Position numbers and translations under genes: made by a program. This document shows, one piece after another, positions 15,874-24,177 of a DNA stretch of 25,809 bases (positions are counted from its first letter, which is position 1; each line of letters starts with the position of its first letter). The notes under the pieces are model-generated. The model saw only the letters and a list, made by a program, of their open reading frames with translations, had not been told where the DNA came from and made no database searches. Source of the DNA: Myxococcota bacterium (GTDB lineage: Bacteria; Myxococcota_C; UBA6777); NCBI GenBank assembly GCA_023150835.1, contig JAKLKB010000098.1, positions 1 to 25,809 on the forward strand, in the 5' to 3' direction.

Positions 15874-17355
15874 GTGTTCACCATCAAAAATTATGATTTC
15901 CAGACCGTCGAAGATGTCAAAAACTGGATCGGGGGCCAATGGGTCGATGCTGCGTCAGGAGCGCGATTGGAAGTGACCAACCCGCGACATGGCAAAGTGA
16001 TGACGCACGTTGCTTTGAGCGCGGCCTCGGATGTGGATGCTGCTGTTCAAGCGGCAAAAGCCGCATTTCCGGGATGGAAAGCCACCCCGATGAAAGAGCG
16101 CGCCCAAGTCTTGTACCGCGCCAAGGCCATTATGGAACGCGACGCACGCGATCTCGCATGGCTGATCTCCCACGAAAACGGCAAAACCTTTGAAGAAGGT
16201 CTCGCCAGTGTCGCCAAAGCCGTTGAATGCCTCGAATTTGGTTGCTCTTTGCCCAACATCCAAACAGGCGGGATCTCGTTTGTCAGCCGAGGGATTACTT
16301 GTGAGACGCACTACGAACCGCTCGGTGTCTGCGCAGGGGTCGTGCCGTTCAACTTTCCGATGATGGTGCCGATGTGGATGCTTCCCCAAGCCCTCGTCGC
16401 AGGCAACTCCTTTGTGCTCAAACCCTCCGAACAAGTGCCGATCGGTGCAAGTATGTTGGCGCGGATCTTCCGCGAAGCCGGACTCCCCGATGGAGTCTTA
16501 AACGTCGTCAACGGCGCAAAAGAAGTCGTCGAAGCCCTTTGCGATCACCCCGAGATCAAAGCGATGGCTTTTGTGGGTTCGACCAAGGTGGCCAAACTGC
16601 TCTATACACGGGGCGCACAGACAGGCCGTCGGATGCTTTGCCTTGGCGGTGCGAAAAACCATCTGATCGTCGTCCCCGATGCCGAAGTCGAGATGACCTC
16701 GGTGGATATCCTGCGTTCCTTTACGGGCGTCTCAGGGCAACGCTGCATGGCGGCATCGGCCATGATCGCGGTCGGTGATGTGCAACACATCATCGATGCT
16801 GTGGTTGCCAAAGCGCGGGCGCTCAAACTGGGCGAAGAGATGGGGCCGATCGTCAGCGCAACAAGCCTCAAGCGCATACACGGCTACATCGAACAAACCG
16901 AAAAACTCGGCGGAAAGATCTTGCTCGATGGGCGTGGAGCCACCGTGACAGGCGCAGAAGGCGGCCACTGGCTCGCTCCCACCATCCTCGAAGTCACTGC
17001 CGAGATGCCCGCCTACCGCGACGAGATCTTTGGGCCGATCCTCAGCATCGTGCGCACCAAAACCCTCGACGAAGCTCTCCACCTTCAAAACACCCACGAA
17101 TACGCCAACGGCGGCTCGATCTACACCACCACAGGCTCGACAGCGCGCTACGCTTCAAGCCGCATCAATGCAGGGATGTGCGGGATCAACATCGGTGTAC
17201 CTGTGCCACGCGAACCCTATTCTTTCGGTGGATGGGACAACAGCAAGTTTGGGCACGGCGATATCACCGGCATCGACGGCTATTATTTCTGGACCAAACC
17301 GCGCAAGATCACAACCAAGTGGGCGCTTCAACCCGACGCCACTTGGATGAGCTAA
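15874..17355 (+). CDS. mmsA: CoA-acylating methylmalonate/malonate-semialdehyde dehydrogenase
   Basis: It oxidises malonate semialdehyde or methylmalonate semialdehyde with NAD+ and CoA, giving acetyl-CoA or propionyl-CoA plus CO2. The protein has 493 residues from a GTG with AAGGAG 7 bases upstream. The catalytic Cys is Cys291 in GQRCMA (family position about 287). The Glu that deacylates ordinary aldehyde dehydrogenases is replaced: the segment reads LGGAKNH, as in MmsA/IolA, which use CoA instead of water. PFNFPMMVPMWM and IFGPILSIVR are further family signatures. The neighbouring genes point to the last step of uracil/thymine breakdown, though valine or inositol breakdown uses the same enzyme type. 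The aminotransferase gene begins 12 bases downstream, so they form an operon. Confidence 0.95.
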   Translation: MFTIKNYDFQTVEDVKNWIGGQWVDAASGARLEVTNPRHGKVMTHVALSAASDVDAAVQAAKAAFPGWKATPMKERAQVLYRAKAIMERDARDLAWLISHENGKTFEEGLASVAKAVECLEFGCSLPNIQTGGISFVSRGITCETHYEPLGVCAGVVPFNFPMMVPMWMLPQALVAGNSFVLKPSEQVPIGASMLARIFREAGLPDGVLNVVNGAKEVVEALCDHPEIKAMAFVGSTKVAKLLYTRGAQTGRRMLCLGGAKNHLIVVPDAEVEMTSVDILRSFTGVSGQRCMAASAMIAVGDVQHIIDAVVAKARALKLGEEMGPIVSATSLKRIHGYIEQTEKLGGKILLDGRGATVTGAEGGHWLAPTILEVTAEMPAYRDEIFGPILSIVRTKTLDEALHLQNTHEYANGGSIYTTTGSTARYASSRINAGMCGINIGVPVPREPYSFGGWDNSKFGHGDITGIDGYYFWTKPRKITTKWALQPDATWMS

Positions 17356-17367
17356 GGAGCCGACATC

Positions 17368-18690
17368 ATGGACAGCCAAACAATGGTCGAATGGTGTAAA
17401 AAATACACCCTGTATTCGTGGTCTGCGACCGGAAAAGTCGATCCCACCCCTGTTTCCCGCGCTGAAGGCATCTACTTCTGGACCCCCGAAGGCAAGCGCT
17501 TTATCGATTTCAACAGCCAACTGATGAGCGTCAACATCGGACACAGCCATCCCAAAGTCGTCGCCGCCATGAAAGCCGCGATGGATCGGGTGTTGTTTGT
17601 CCACCCCGGAACCGCCACCGAAGCCCGCGCTCGCTTGGGCAAAAAGATCGCCGATCTGATGCCCGGCAACCTCAACACCTCCTTCTTTACACTCGGTGGG
17701 GCCGAAGCCAACGAAAATGCCATCCGCGCTGCTCGCCTCTACACGGGACGACACAAACTGATCAGTCGCTACCGCAGCTATCATGGCGGAACCAACGCCA
17801 CCATGCAGCTTACGGGCGACCCCCGACGTTGGCCCAACGAACCCGGGATGCCGGGCGTGATCCACGTCATGGACCCCCACCCGTACAACTATTCCTTCGG
17901 CAAAACCGACGCCGAGATCACCCGCGAAAACCTCAAATACCTCGAAGAGATCATCGCTTACGAAGGCCCTCACACCATCGCTGCGATGTTTATCGAGACC
18001 GTCACAGGCACCAACGGCATCCTCGCTCCCCCCGAAGGCTACCTCCAAGGTCTTCACGCTCTCTTGAAAAAACACGGGATCTTGTTGGTTTGCGACGAGG
18101 TGATGGCGGGTTGGGGACGCACAGGCAAGCTCTTTGCGTTCCAACATGGCGATATCATCCCCGATATCGTGACAATGGCCAAAGGGCTTACCAGCTCCTA
18201 TACCCCCCTTGGCTGTATGGTGGTCAGCGACCCGATCGCCGAACACTTCCGTGAAAACGTGTTTTGGGGTGGACTCACTTACAACGCCCATCCCTTTTTG
18301 TTGGAAACTGCGCTCGCTGTGATCGAGGTCTTTGAAGAAGAAGGCATGCTCGAAAACGCCGAACGCATGGGCCGTGTGATGCGCGCTGAGATGGATCGCC
18401 TCAAGATCAAACATCCCTCCGTCAAAGAAGGCCGATGTATCGGTCTATTTGGGATCATCGATCTTCAAAAGAACCGACAAGGCGATCCGATGGCCCCCTT
18501 CAACGGCTCCAGCCCCGCCATGCAAGCGATCTCCAAGTTCTTCCACCAAGAAGGTCTCTTCACTTTCCTGCGCTTCGGCGGATTTATGTGCAACCCTCCC
18601 CTTTGCATCACCGAAGAACAACTCCACGAAGCCTTCGCGATCATCGATCGTGGCCTCGATATCACCGACCGCTACGTCGAAGACGCCTGA
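17368..18690 (+). CDS. Class III aminotransferase (probable beta-alanine / beta-aminoisobutyrate transaminase)
   Basis: This PLP-dependent enzyme transfers the omega-amino group to pyruvate or 2-oxoglutarate. The protein has 440 residues from the ATG at 17368, with GGAG in the gap after mmsA. The PLP lysine is Lys272 in TMAKGLTSSY. Asp243 in LLVCDEVMAGWGRTG contacts the PLP ring nitrogen. GGAEANENAIRAAR and RYRSYHGGTNAT bind the cofactor phosphate. Overall the sequence resembles the taurine/beta-alanine:pyruvate group. Because it is coupled to mmsA and the pyrimidine genes, the likely substrates are beta-alanine (from uracil) and beta-aminoisobutyrate (from thymine), giving the semialdehydes that MmsA consumes. 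Substrate choice is inferred from context. Confidence 0.92.
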   Translation: MDSQTMVEWCKKYTLYSWSATGKVDPTPVSRAEGIYFWTPEGKRFIDFNSQLMSVNIGHSHPKVVAAMKAAMDRVLFVHPGTATEARARLGKKIADLMPGNLNTSFFTLGGAEANENAIRAARLYTGRHKLISRYRSYHGGTNATMQLTGDPRRWPNEPGMPGVIHVMDPHPYNYSFGKTDAEITRENLKYLEEIIAYEGPHTIAAMFIETVTGTNGILAPPEGYLQGLHALLKKHGILLVCDEVMAGWGRTGKLFAFQHGDIIPDIVTMAKGLTSSYTPLGCMVVSDPIAEHFRENVFWGGLTYNAHPFLLETALAVIEVFEEEGMLENAERMGRVMRAEMDRLKIKHPSVKEGRCIGLFGIIDLQKNRQGDPMAPFNGSSPAMQAISKFFHQEGLFTFLRFGGFMCNPPLCITEEQLHEAFAIIDRGLDITDRYVEDA

Positions 18691-18899
18691 TACGACATCC
18701 GCACCACCGCAACGTCCGATCGTGTGGGTGTTGGCGGACACGAGATCCGTTGTGTGCGCTAACACGTAGGGGCAGCCCCCTGTGGCTGCCCTATTACAGG
18801 GCGTCTACCGCCGATCGCACCTACCCTTCGCACACATATCTCGGATTATCGTATGATCCTCGAAGACGCCTGAGCCTTCACCGCACCACCAACATCCGA
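18678..18899 (+). repeat. Imperfect direct duplication flanking repeat A3
   Basis: Copy 1 (18678-18719) covers the last codons and stop of the aminotransferase gene and the bases just after. Copy 2 (18861-18899) lies downstream. Both share CGAAGACGCCTGA exactly, then CCGCACCACC, then a similar end (..CGTCCGA / ..CATCCGA). Everything between the copies is essentially family A copy A3 with short flanks. Confidence 0.75.
18741..18853 (+). repeat. Dispersed repeat family A, copy A3
   Basis: 113 bases from CGAGATCCGT to CGGATTATCGTA. Hairpin arms GGGCAGCC (18770-18777) and GGCTGCCC (18784-18791), loop CCCTGT. It lies between the aminotransferase and transporter genes. Confidence 0.85.
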
Positions 18900-18960
18900 G
18901 CAAAACAGACCCGATATCTTTGGCCTCCAAACCATCCCACCAAACCAGAGGGGTTTTCTC

Positions 18961-20730
18961 GTGGCGAAGCTACACGCAGAACACGACATTTACGAACTGA
19001 CCGAGACTTCCGACCTTGATCCCGCCCTAAGCAACGAAGATCTCTTGCCCACCGCCCTTGCTCATCGCTCGTGGAATCTTTGGCACCTTGCTTCTCTTTG
19101 GGTGGGGATGGCTGTTTGCGTCCCCACCTATATGCTTGCTTCCAACATGATCCTCGGCGGCCTTTCTTGGAAAGAAGCGCTGATGATGATCTTACTTGGC
19201 AACGTGATCGTCGCGATCCCGATGGTCTTTAACGGCCATGCAGGCACCAAGTACGGCATCCCTTTTCCTGTACTCGGGCGCGCATCCTTCGGATACAACG
19301 GGATCCATATCCCAAGCGTCTTGCGTGCCATCGTGGCGTGCGGCTGGTTTGGCATCCAAACATGGCTCGGTGGACTCGCCATGATCGCGATCTTTGCGGT
19401 CATCGCAGGGAAACCCGCATGGAACCAATCTTGGAACGCTCAATTTGTCGGATTCATGGTCTTTTGGGGCATCCAGATGTTTTTTGTCTGGAAAGGAACG
19501 GAAAGCATCAAGTGGCTTGAGACCTTGTCGGCTCCCTTGCTGATCTTGATCGGCTTGGGGATGTTGTATTGGGGCATCAGCAACGGCGGGGGGTTCGCCA
19601 AAGTCCTCTCTTCCTCCGAAGTCTTCCGCGAAGCCAGCGTCGTCTTTGTCAAAGAAAAAGCCGGTGCCACCTCGGCGCATCTGCGTTTGCTTGCCGGAAA
19701 AGACGGGAAGATCCGCGCCCACGCCTACCGCGCAAAACTGCTCACAAAAGCCGAAACCACCGACGAAGACAAATGGAAAGCCGCCCTCAGCAAAACGCCC
19801 TTTTTGCCGCTCTCTTCCAAGCAAATCCAGTTCTCCGCCGCCCTGTCCAAAAACGCCACCACCCTCGCCATCCAGTTTCAAGGCACAAACCAAAAGCACC
19901 TGAGTTCGGTCGTGATCGCTCCTTTGTATGCAGCCTTCCCCGCCAAAAACACACAAACGCCCCTTTCCACCTATCTTTTTTGGTTGACGGCGATGGTGGC
20001 TTTTTGGGCCACCCTCGCTCTCAATATCCCCGATATCACACGCTACGCCACCTCCCAAAAAGACCAGATCGTCGGGCAGTTCTTGGGCCTTCCCACCACG
20101 ATGGTCTTGTATTCTTTTATCGGTGTCGCCGTCACTTGCGCAGCGATCTTGATCTTCGACGATATCTTGATCGCCTCCGATGCACCGTGGGATCCTGTGC
20201 GCTTGCTTGCTCGCCTCGAAGACAAGCCCTTTCTGCTCATCCTCTCGCAGTTTGCGATCATCCTTGCCACGCTCTCAACCAACATCGCCGCCAACATCAT
20301 CTCCCCCGCCAACTCCTTTGCCAACCTCTGGCCTCAACGCATCACCTTCCGAATCGGCGGTCTGTTGGCCGGGATTATCGGTATCTTGATCATGCCTTGG
20401 AAACTCCTTGGCGTAATCGTCGGCTTCTTGCTTACCTACGGCGCACTTCTCGGACCCGTGATCGCTATCCTTCTTGCCGACTATTTCTTCCTCCGCAAAA
20501 AACAACTCGCCCTCGATGAACTCTACAAAAAAACGGGCCGCTATCACTACATCCAAGGTTTTAATCCCCACGCCTTGATCGCCCTCGCTCTCGGTATCGC
20601 CTTCGTCCTCGTCGGATACTCCGTCCCCTCCCTCAAGATCCTCTACGACACAGGCTGGTTCTCTGGCTTCTTCTTCTCTTTTGTCGTATACATCGGCCTG
20701 ATGAAAGCACGCCACAACGCCCCTGCCTGA
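18961..20730 (+). CDS. NCS1-family nucleobase/hydantoin transporter with extra domain
   Basis: A cytoplasmic-membrane symporter for uracil, thymine, hydantoins or allantoin. The protein has 589 residues from the GTG at 18961, with AGAGGGG 7 bases upstream. NCS1 signatures are clear: HRSWNLWHLASLWVGM in helix 1, GHAGTKYGIPFPVLGRASFGYNG before helix 3, and ATLALNIPDITRYA at helix 6. About twelve helices are expected. It is about 100 residues longer than Mhp1-type carriers (about 490) because of a hydrophilic segment at about residues 206-335 between helices 5 and 6; by the Mhp1 topology this faces the periplasm. Uracil/thymine uptake is inferred from neighbours. It starts 270 bases after the aminotransferase gene. 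No strong promoter was picked out. Confidence 0.92.
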   Translation: MAKLHAEHDIYELTETSDLDPALSNEDLLPTALAHRSWNLWHLASLWVGMAVCVPTYMLASNMILGGLSWKEALMMILLGNVIVAIPMVFNGHAGTKYGIPFPVLGRASFGYNGIHIPSVLRAIVACGWFGIQTWLGGLAMIAIFAVIAGKPAWNQSWNAQFVGFMVFWGIQMFFVWKGTESIKWLETLSAPLLILIGLGMLYWGISNGGGFAKVLSSSEVFREASVVFVKEKAGATSAHLRLLAGKDGKIRAHAYRAKLLTKAETTDEDKWKAALSKTPFLPLSSKQIQFSAALSKNATTLAIQFQGTNQKHLSSVVIAPLYAAFPAKNTQTPLSTYLFWLTAMVAFWATLALNIPDITRYATSQKDQIVGQFLGLPTTMVLYSFIGVAVTCAAILIFDDILIASDAPWDPVRLLARLEDKPFLLILSQFAIILATLSTNIAANIISPANSFANLWPQRITFRIGGLLAGIIGILIMPWKLLGVIVGFLLTYGALLGPVIAILLADYFFLRKKQLALDELYKKTGRYHYIQGFNPHALIALALGIAFVLVGYSVPSLKILYDTGWFSGFFFSFVVYIGLMKARHNAPA

Positions 20731-20738
20731 TCCAACAC

Positions 20739-20766
20739 TTGATAAAACCGACACTTTTTTTATACC
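20739..20766 (+). promoter_or_regulatory. Candidate promoter upstream of dihydropyrimidinase
   Basis: TTGATA at 20739-20744, a 16-base spacer, TATACC at 20761-20766. It would give a leader of about 440 bases containing family A copy A4. A second, weaker candidate is TTGTCC (21057-21062) with TGTATC (21080-21085). Confidence 0.35.
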
Positions 20767-20800
20767 CGCTACTTTACAATTTTGTTCCTCAGATGCTCAT

Positions 20801-20910
20801 CAAATCCGCCTGTTGAGTGATCGTAAAAACGTAGGGGCAGCCCCCTGTGGCTGCCCAAGAATCGGGCGTCTGTGTACTCTCTTACGATCACAGATCATTC
20901 GGATTTCGTA
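20801..20910 (+). repeat. Dispersed repeat family A, copy A4
   Basis: 110 bases, starting CAAATCCGCC and ending CGGATTTCGTA. Hairpin arms GGGCAGCC (20835-20842) and GGCTGCCC (20849-20856), loop CCCTGT. Very close to A1 in the first half. Confidence 0.85.
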
Positions 20911-21215
20911 GGAGTACCTCGCCCCATCAAGCAACACCCTGATCGGTCGCCACTCTCCTGAAGAGATGCGTACACGAAACATTGTCGCGATTCGCTGTGA
21001 TTCTTGCTTTTTCCGTGCTTTCCGTGTTTTGCGAAGCGCGCAACTCCCGTTGGTCGTTGTCCGTGGACTCTTTTTGTGTTGTATCACCGATGACTTGCAG
21101 CTTCATGAAAAATATGGCAGGGTGGGTGGTTCGGTTTTCGGTCTCTTTCGTATGGCTTGGCGCAAACCATCGACGCGGAGAGTCCTGCGTCGCACGACAT
21201 GGAGGGGTTGTTTTC
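20911..21215 (+). other. Leader region before dihydropyrimidinase
   Basis: About 305 bases without a supported gene. The dihydropyrimidinase frame remains open up to 20982, but the extra 78 residues do not fit the family and the ATG at 21216 has a strong RBS. Only a weak promoter candidate at 21057-21085 was noted. Confidence 0.5.
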
Positions 21216-22598
21216 ATGGGTCTATTGATCAAGAACGGCGAGATCATCACCGCAAGCGAACGCTACACCGCCGACATCTACTGTGAAGGCGAAACCATCA
21301 CACGCATCGAAAAAGATATCACCCCGCCTCCCGATGCCACCGTGATCGATGCAACAGGAAAATATGTCTTCCCCGGTTTTATCGATCCACACACACACAT
21401 CTACCTCCCTTTTATGGGAACATTTGCCAAAGACACCTATACAACGGCCAGTCAAGCAGCCTTGGTGGGAGGGACGACCACCTTTATCGACTTCTGTATC
21501 CCCATGCGCGGCGATGAACCCCTCGCTGCATGGGACACATGGAACGCCCACAGCGAAGGTAAGTCCGCTTGTGACTACACTTACCACATGGCCGTCACCC
21601 GCTACGATGCCGGCGTCGAAAGCCAACTGCGCGAGATCGTCCGCAACGGCGTCTCTTCTTTTAAGGTCTTTTTGGCCTACAAAGGGGCCTTTGGCGTCGA
21701 TGACGAAGAACTCTACCACACCCTCAAACTCGCCAAGTCTTTGGGAGTGATCACCACCGCTCACTGCGAAAACGAAGTGATCGTTGCAGAACTCCAAAAA
21801 GAACTGGTCGCCCAAGGCAAGATCGGCCCTGAGTGGCATTATTACAGCCGCCCTCCCCGCGTCGAAGCCGAAGGAACTCACCACCTCACCACTTTCGCAG
21901 AGATCCACAACGCACACGTCTACATCGTCCACCTTAGCTGCGATGAAGCCCTTCAAGTCGCCGCCCAAGCCAAGTATCGCGGTGTCAACGTCTGGGTCGA
22001 AACGCTGATCCAGTACCTTCTTCTCGATAAAACTTATGCTGAACTGCCCGAGTTTGAGGGAGCCAAGTATGTGATGTCCCCACCGCTGCGCGACAAACGC
22101 AACCAGTCGATCTTGTGGGACGCCATCCGCCATCAACTCGTCAGCACCGTCGCCACCGACCACGCTCCCTTTGACTTCAATGGGCAAAAGCCGATGGGGA
22201 AATCGGACTTTACCAAGATCCCCAACGGCATCCCCGCCCTCGAAGATCGCGTCAATCTGCTTTACACCTACGGCGTCAAGACGGGAAAGATCGACCTGCA
22301 CCGTTTTGTCGACTCCGCAAGCACCCAAGCCGCCAAGATCTTTGGACTGTATCCCCGCAAAGGTACCATCCAACTCGGCGCAGATGCCGACCTTGTCGTC
22401 TATGACCCCCACTACACACGCACGCTCTCGAAATCCACCCAACTGATGAACGTCGACTACAGCGCCTTCGAAGGCTGGAAGATCGAAGGCCGCCCCCACG
22501 TTGTCACGGTTCGCGGTGAGATCGCTGCCCGCGATGGAAAATTTGTCGGAACCGTCGGACGTGGGCGCTTCTTGAAACGCGATCCCAACCACTTTTAA
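21216..22598 (+). CDS. hydA: Dihydropyrimidinase (D-hydantoinase family)
   Basis: This binuclear-zinc amidohydrolase opens dihydrouracil/dihydrothymine to N-carbamoyl-beta-alanine/-aminoisobutyrate. The protein has 460 residues, the normal length, from the ATG at 21216 (GGAGGGG 8 bases upstream). All metal ligands are present: His59 and His61 in DPHTH, Lys150 in SSFKVFLAYKG (carboxylated lysine), His183 in TAHCEN, His239 in HLSC and Asp315 in TDHAPF. These positions almost coincide with those of characterised D-hydantoinases. The beta-sandwich ends are normal. It lies between the transporter and preTA genes, so it acts right after the reductase. Hydantoin hydrolysis as a side activity is possible. 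Confidence 0.95.
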   Translation: MGLLIKNGEIITASERYTADIYCEGETITRIEKDITPPPDATVIDATGKYVFPGFIDPHTHIYLPFMGTFAKDTYTTASQAALVGGTTTFIDFCIPMRGDEPLAAWDTWNAHSEGKSACDYTYHMAVTRYDAGVESQLREIVRNGVSSFKVFLAYKGAFGVDDEELYHTLKLAKSLGVITTAHCENEVIVAELQKELVAQGKIGPEWHYYSRPPRVEAEGTHHLTTFAEIHNAHVYIVHLSCDEALQVAAQAKYRGVNVWVETLIQYLLLDKTYAELPEFEGAKYVMSPPLRDKRNQSILWDAIRHQLVSTVATDHAPFDFNGQKPMGKSDFTKIPNGIPALEDRVNLLYTYGVKTGKIDLHRFVDSASTQAAKIFGLYPRKGTIQLGADADLVVYDPHYTRTLSKSTQLMNVDYSAFEGWKIEGRPHVVTVRGEIAARDGKFVGTVGRGRFLKRDPNHF

Positions 22599-22625
22599 CC
22601 CCCGACAGGATCGACGCCGTTGACA

Positions 22626-22763
22626 AAAACCCCGTGCTCGCGCCGTTTCAAGCGGCAGAGTCGTTTGACTGAAAAACTTCTGACCACCCCACCAATACGG
22701 GGTCAAGGGAGCCGCGCTCTGTGGCGGGGTGTGGGACAATGCCCCACAAATCTATCCAATCGC
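22626..22763 (+). repeat. Dispersed repeat family B, copy B1
   Basis: About 138 bases starting ACCCCGTG.TCG.GCCGTTTCAAGCG, with GGGGTCAAGGG in the middle and an end palindrome (TGTGGG...CCCACA). The reverse complement of 25483-25623 aligns along its length. It lies between the dihydropyrimidinase and preT genes. Confidence 0.85.
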
Positions 22764-22833
22764 GTCGATCCTATTCCAAACATCCAGTACGCCCGACCAA
22801 CCCACACCGCATCTTGCGACGGAAGAGGAATCT

Positions 22834-24177
22834 ATGAGTGAACACGTCGGATCTTCCTACAAACTCGGCGAACTCAAACCCGCCATGAGCCGCAACGAAG
22901 CCCTTGCAGAAGCCCATCGTTGCCTCTTTTGCTACGATGCACCTTGCACACGCGCTTGCCCCACCCACATCGATGTCCCCCGCTTTATCAAAAAGATCGC
23001 CTCCGATAACCTCCAAGGCTCCGCACAAACCATCCTCGAAGCCAACATCCTCGGCGCTTCTTGCGCTCGCGTCTGCCCCACCGAAGTCCTCTGCGAAGGC
23101 GCTTGCGTCCTTCACGACCTTCACGACAAACCCATCAAGATCGGACGCCTCCAACGCTACGCCACCGATCCTTTTGTGTACAAAGATATCCCCCTCTTCC
23201 AAGCCGGCGAACCCACCGGCAAAAAGATCGCCATCGTCGGCGCTGGCCCCGCAGGACTCGCTTGCGCGCATGAACTCACGCGATTTGGGCACTCTGTGAT
23301 CGTCTTTGAAGCCCAAGATCGACCGGGTGGACTCAACACCTACGGCATCGCCGATTACAAACTTGACACCGAAACCTCCCTCAAAGAAGTCGAATGGGTC
23401 CAATCCATCGGCTTTACCATCCAAACCAATACCCGCATCGGCCAAGATATCCACATGGCCGAATTGCTCCGTGATTACGATGCCGTCTTTGTCGGCGTTG
23501 GACTCGGACAGATCCCCCCCCTCGGGATGCCGGGCGAAGACCTCCAAGGCTACCAAGATGCCCTTGTCTTTATCGAAGATCTCAAATTCAAGCCCCTTGA
23601 CCAGATCTCCCTCAAAGGCCAACGCATCGCCGTAATCGGCGGCGGAAACACCGCCATCGATGCCGTTTCCCAATCCGCAAGCCTCGGGGCCGAAAAAGTC
23701 TACATGATCTACCGCCGCAGCCGCGAAGATATGGGAGCCTACGATCACGAGATCGATCTCGCCCTTCGCAAGGGTGCTGTCGAGATCCTGTACATGGCAC
23801 AACCTGTCCAGATCCTCGGAAAAGACGGTCGCGTCGTCGGGATCGAGTGCGTTCGTCATCGCCTCGGCCCCCCCGATCCACGCGGCAAACACCACATCGA
23901 AGTGATCGAGGATAGCGCTTTCATTCTTCCCGTCGATCGGGTCTTTCGCGCCACAGGACAAGCCAAACATCGCGATTTCTTTGCAGGCATCGAAGGACTC
24001 CAAGTCGACGCTTCGGGCCGCGTGGTCGTCTCCAAAGGCGGCCAGACCTCCGTCCCCAAACTCTGGGCCTCAGGCGATTGCGTCAACGGCGGAAAAGAAG
24101 TCGTCAACGCCGTCGCCGAAGGAAAATCCGCAGCCCAACACATCCACCAAGCGCTGGAGGCACAGGCTCATGGCTGA
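22834..24177 (+). CDS. preT: Dihydropyrimidine dehydrogenase subunit PreT
   Basis: PreT takes electrons from NAD(P)H through FAD and Fe-S clusters and passes them to PreA, which reduces uracil/thymine. The protein has 447 residues from the ATG at 22834 with AAGAGG upstream. Cys30, 33, 38, 42 and Cys77, 81, 87, 91 have the same spacing as the eight N-terminal Fe-S cysteines of mammalian enzyme (79, 82, 87, 91, 126, 130, 136, 140), and Gln107 falls where the unusual Gln ligand (156) lies. The FAD site is GAGPAG at 136-141 and the NAD(P)H site GGGNTA at 269-274. The frame is open 35 codons upstream, overlapping repeat B1, but these residues do not fit. preA overlaps its end by 8 bases. Confidence 0.95.
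   Translation: MSEHVGSSYKLGELKPAMSRNEALAEAHRCLFCYDAPCTRACPTHIDVPRFIKKIASDNLQGSAQTILEANILGASCARVCPTEVLCEGACVLHDLHDKPIKIGRLQRYATDPFVYKDIPLFQAGEPTGKKIAIVGAGPAGLACAHELTRFGHSVIVFEAQDRPGGLNTYGIADYKLDTETSLKEVEWVQSIGFTIQTNTRIGQDIHMAELLRDYDAVFVGVGLGQIPPLGMPGEDLQGYQDALVFIEDLKFKPLDQISLKGQRIAVIGGGNTAIDAVSQSASLGAEKVYMIYRRSREDMGAYDHEIDLALRKGAVEILYMAQPVQILGKDGRVVGIECVRHRLGPPDPRGKHHIEVIEDSAFILPVDRVFRATGQAKHRDFFAGIEGLQVDASGRVVVSKGGQTSVPKLWASGDCVNGGKEVVNAVAEGKSAAQHIHQALEAQAHG

Noticed and set aside
17155-18414. A 419-codon minus-strand frame opposite the aminotransferase
   Set aside because: It mirrors a certain PLP enzyme gene; no domain is recognised in it. The similar 410-codon frame opposite preT (22771-24003) is rejected for the same reason.
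20982-21215. N-terminal extension of dihydropyrimidinase that resembles a signal peptide
   Set aside because: The hydrophobic look is accidental: the family is cytoplasmic, and the ATG at 21216 has a strong RBS and gives the normal length.
21222-22739. A 505-codon open frame on the minus strand opposite dihydropyrimidinase
   Set aside because: It is the antisense shadow of a gene with all family metal ligands; the composition comes from the C-rich third positions and no family is recognised.
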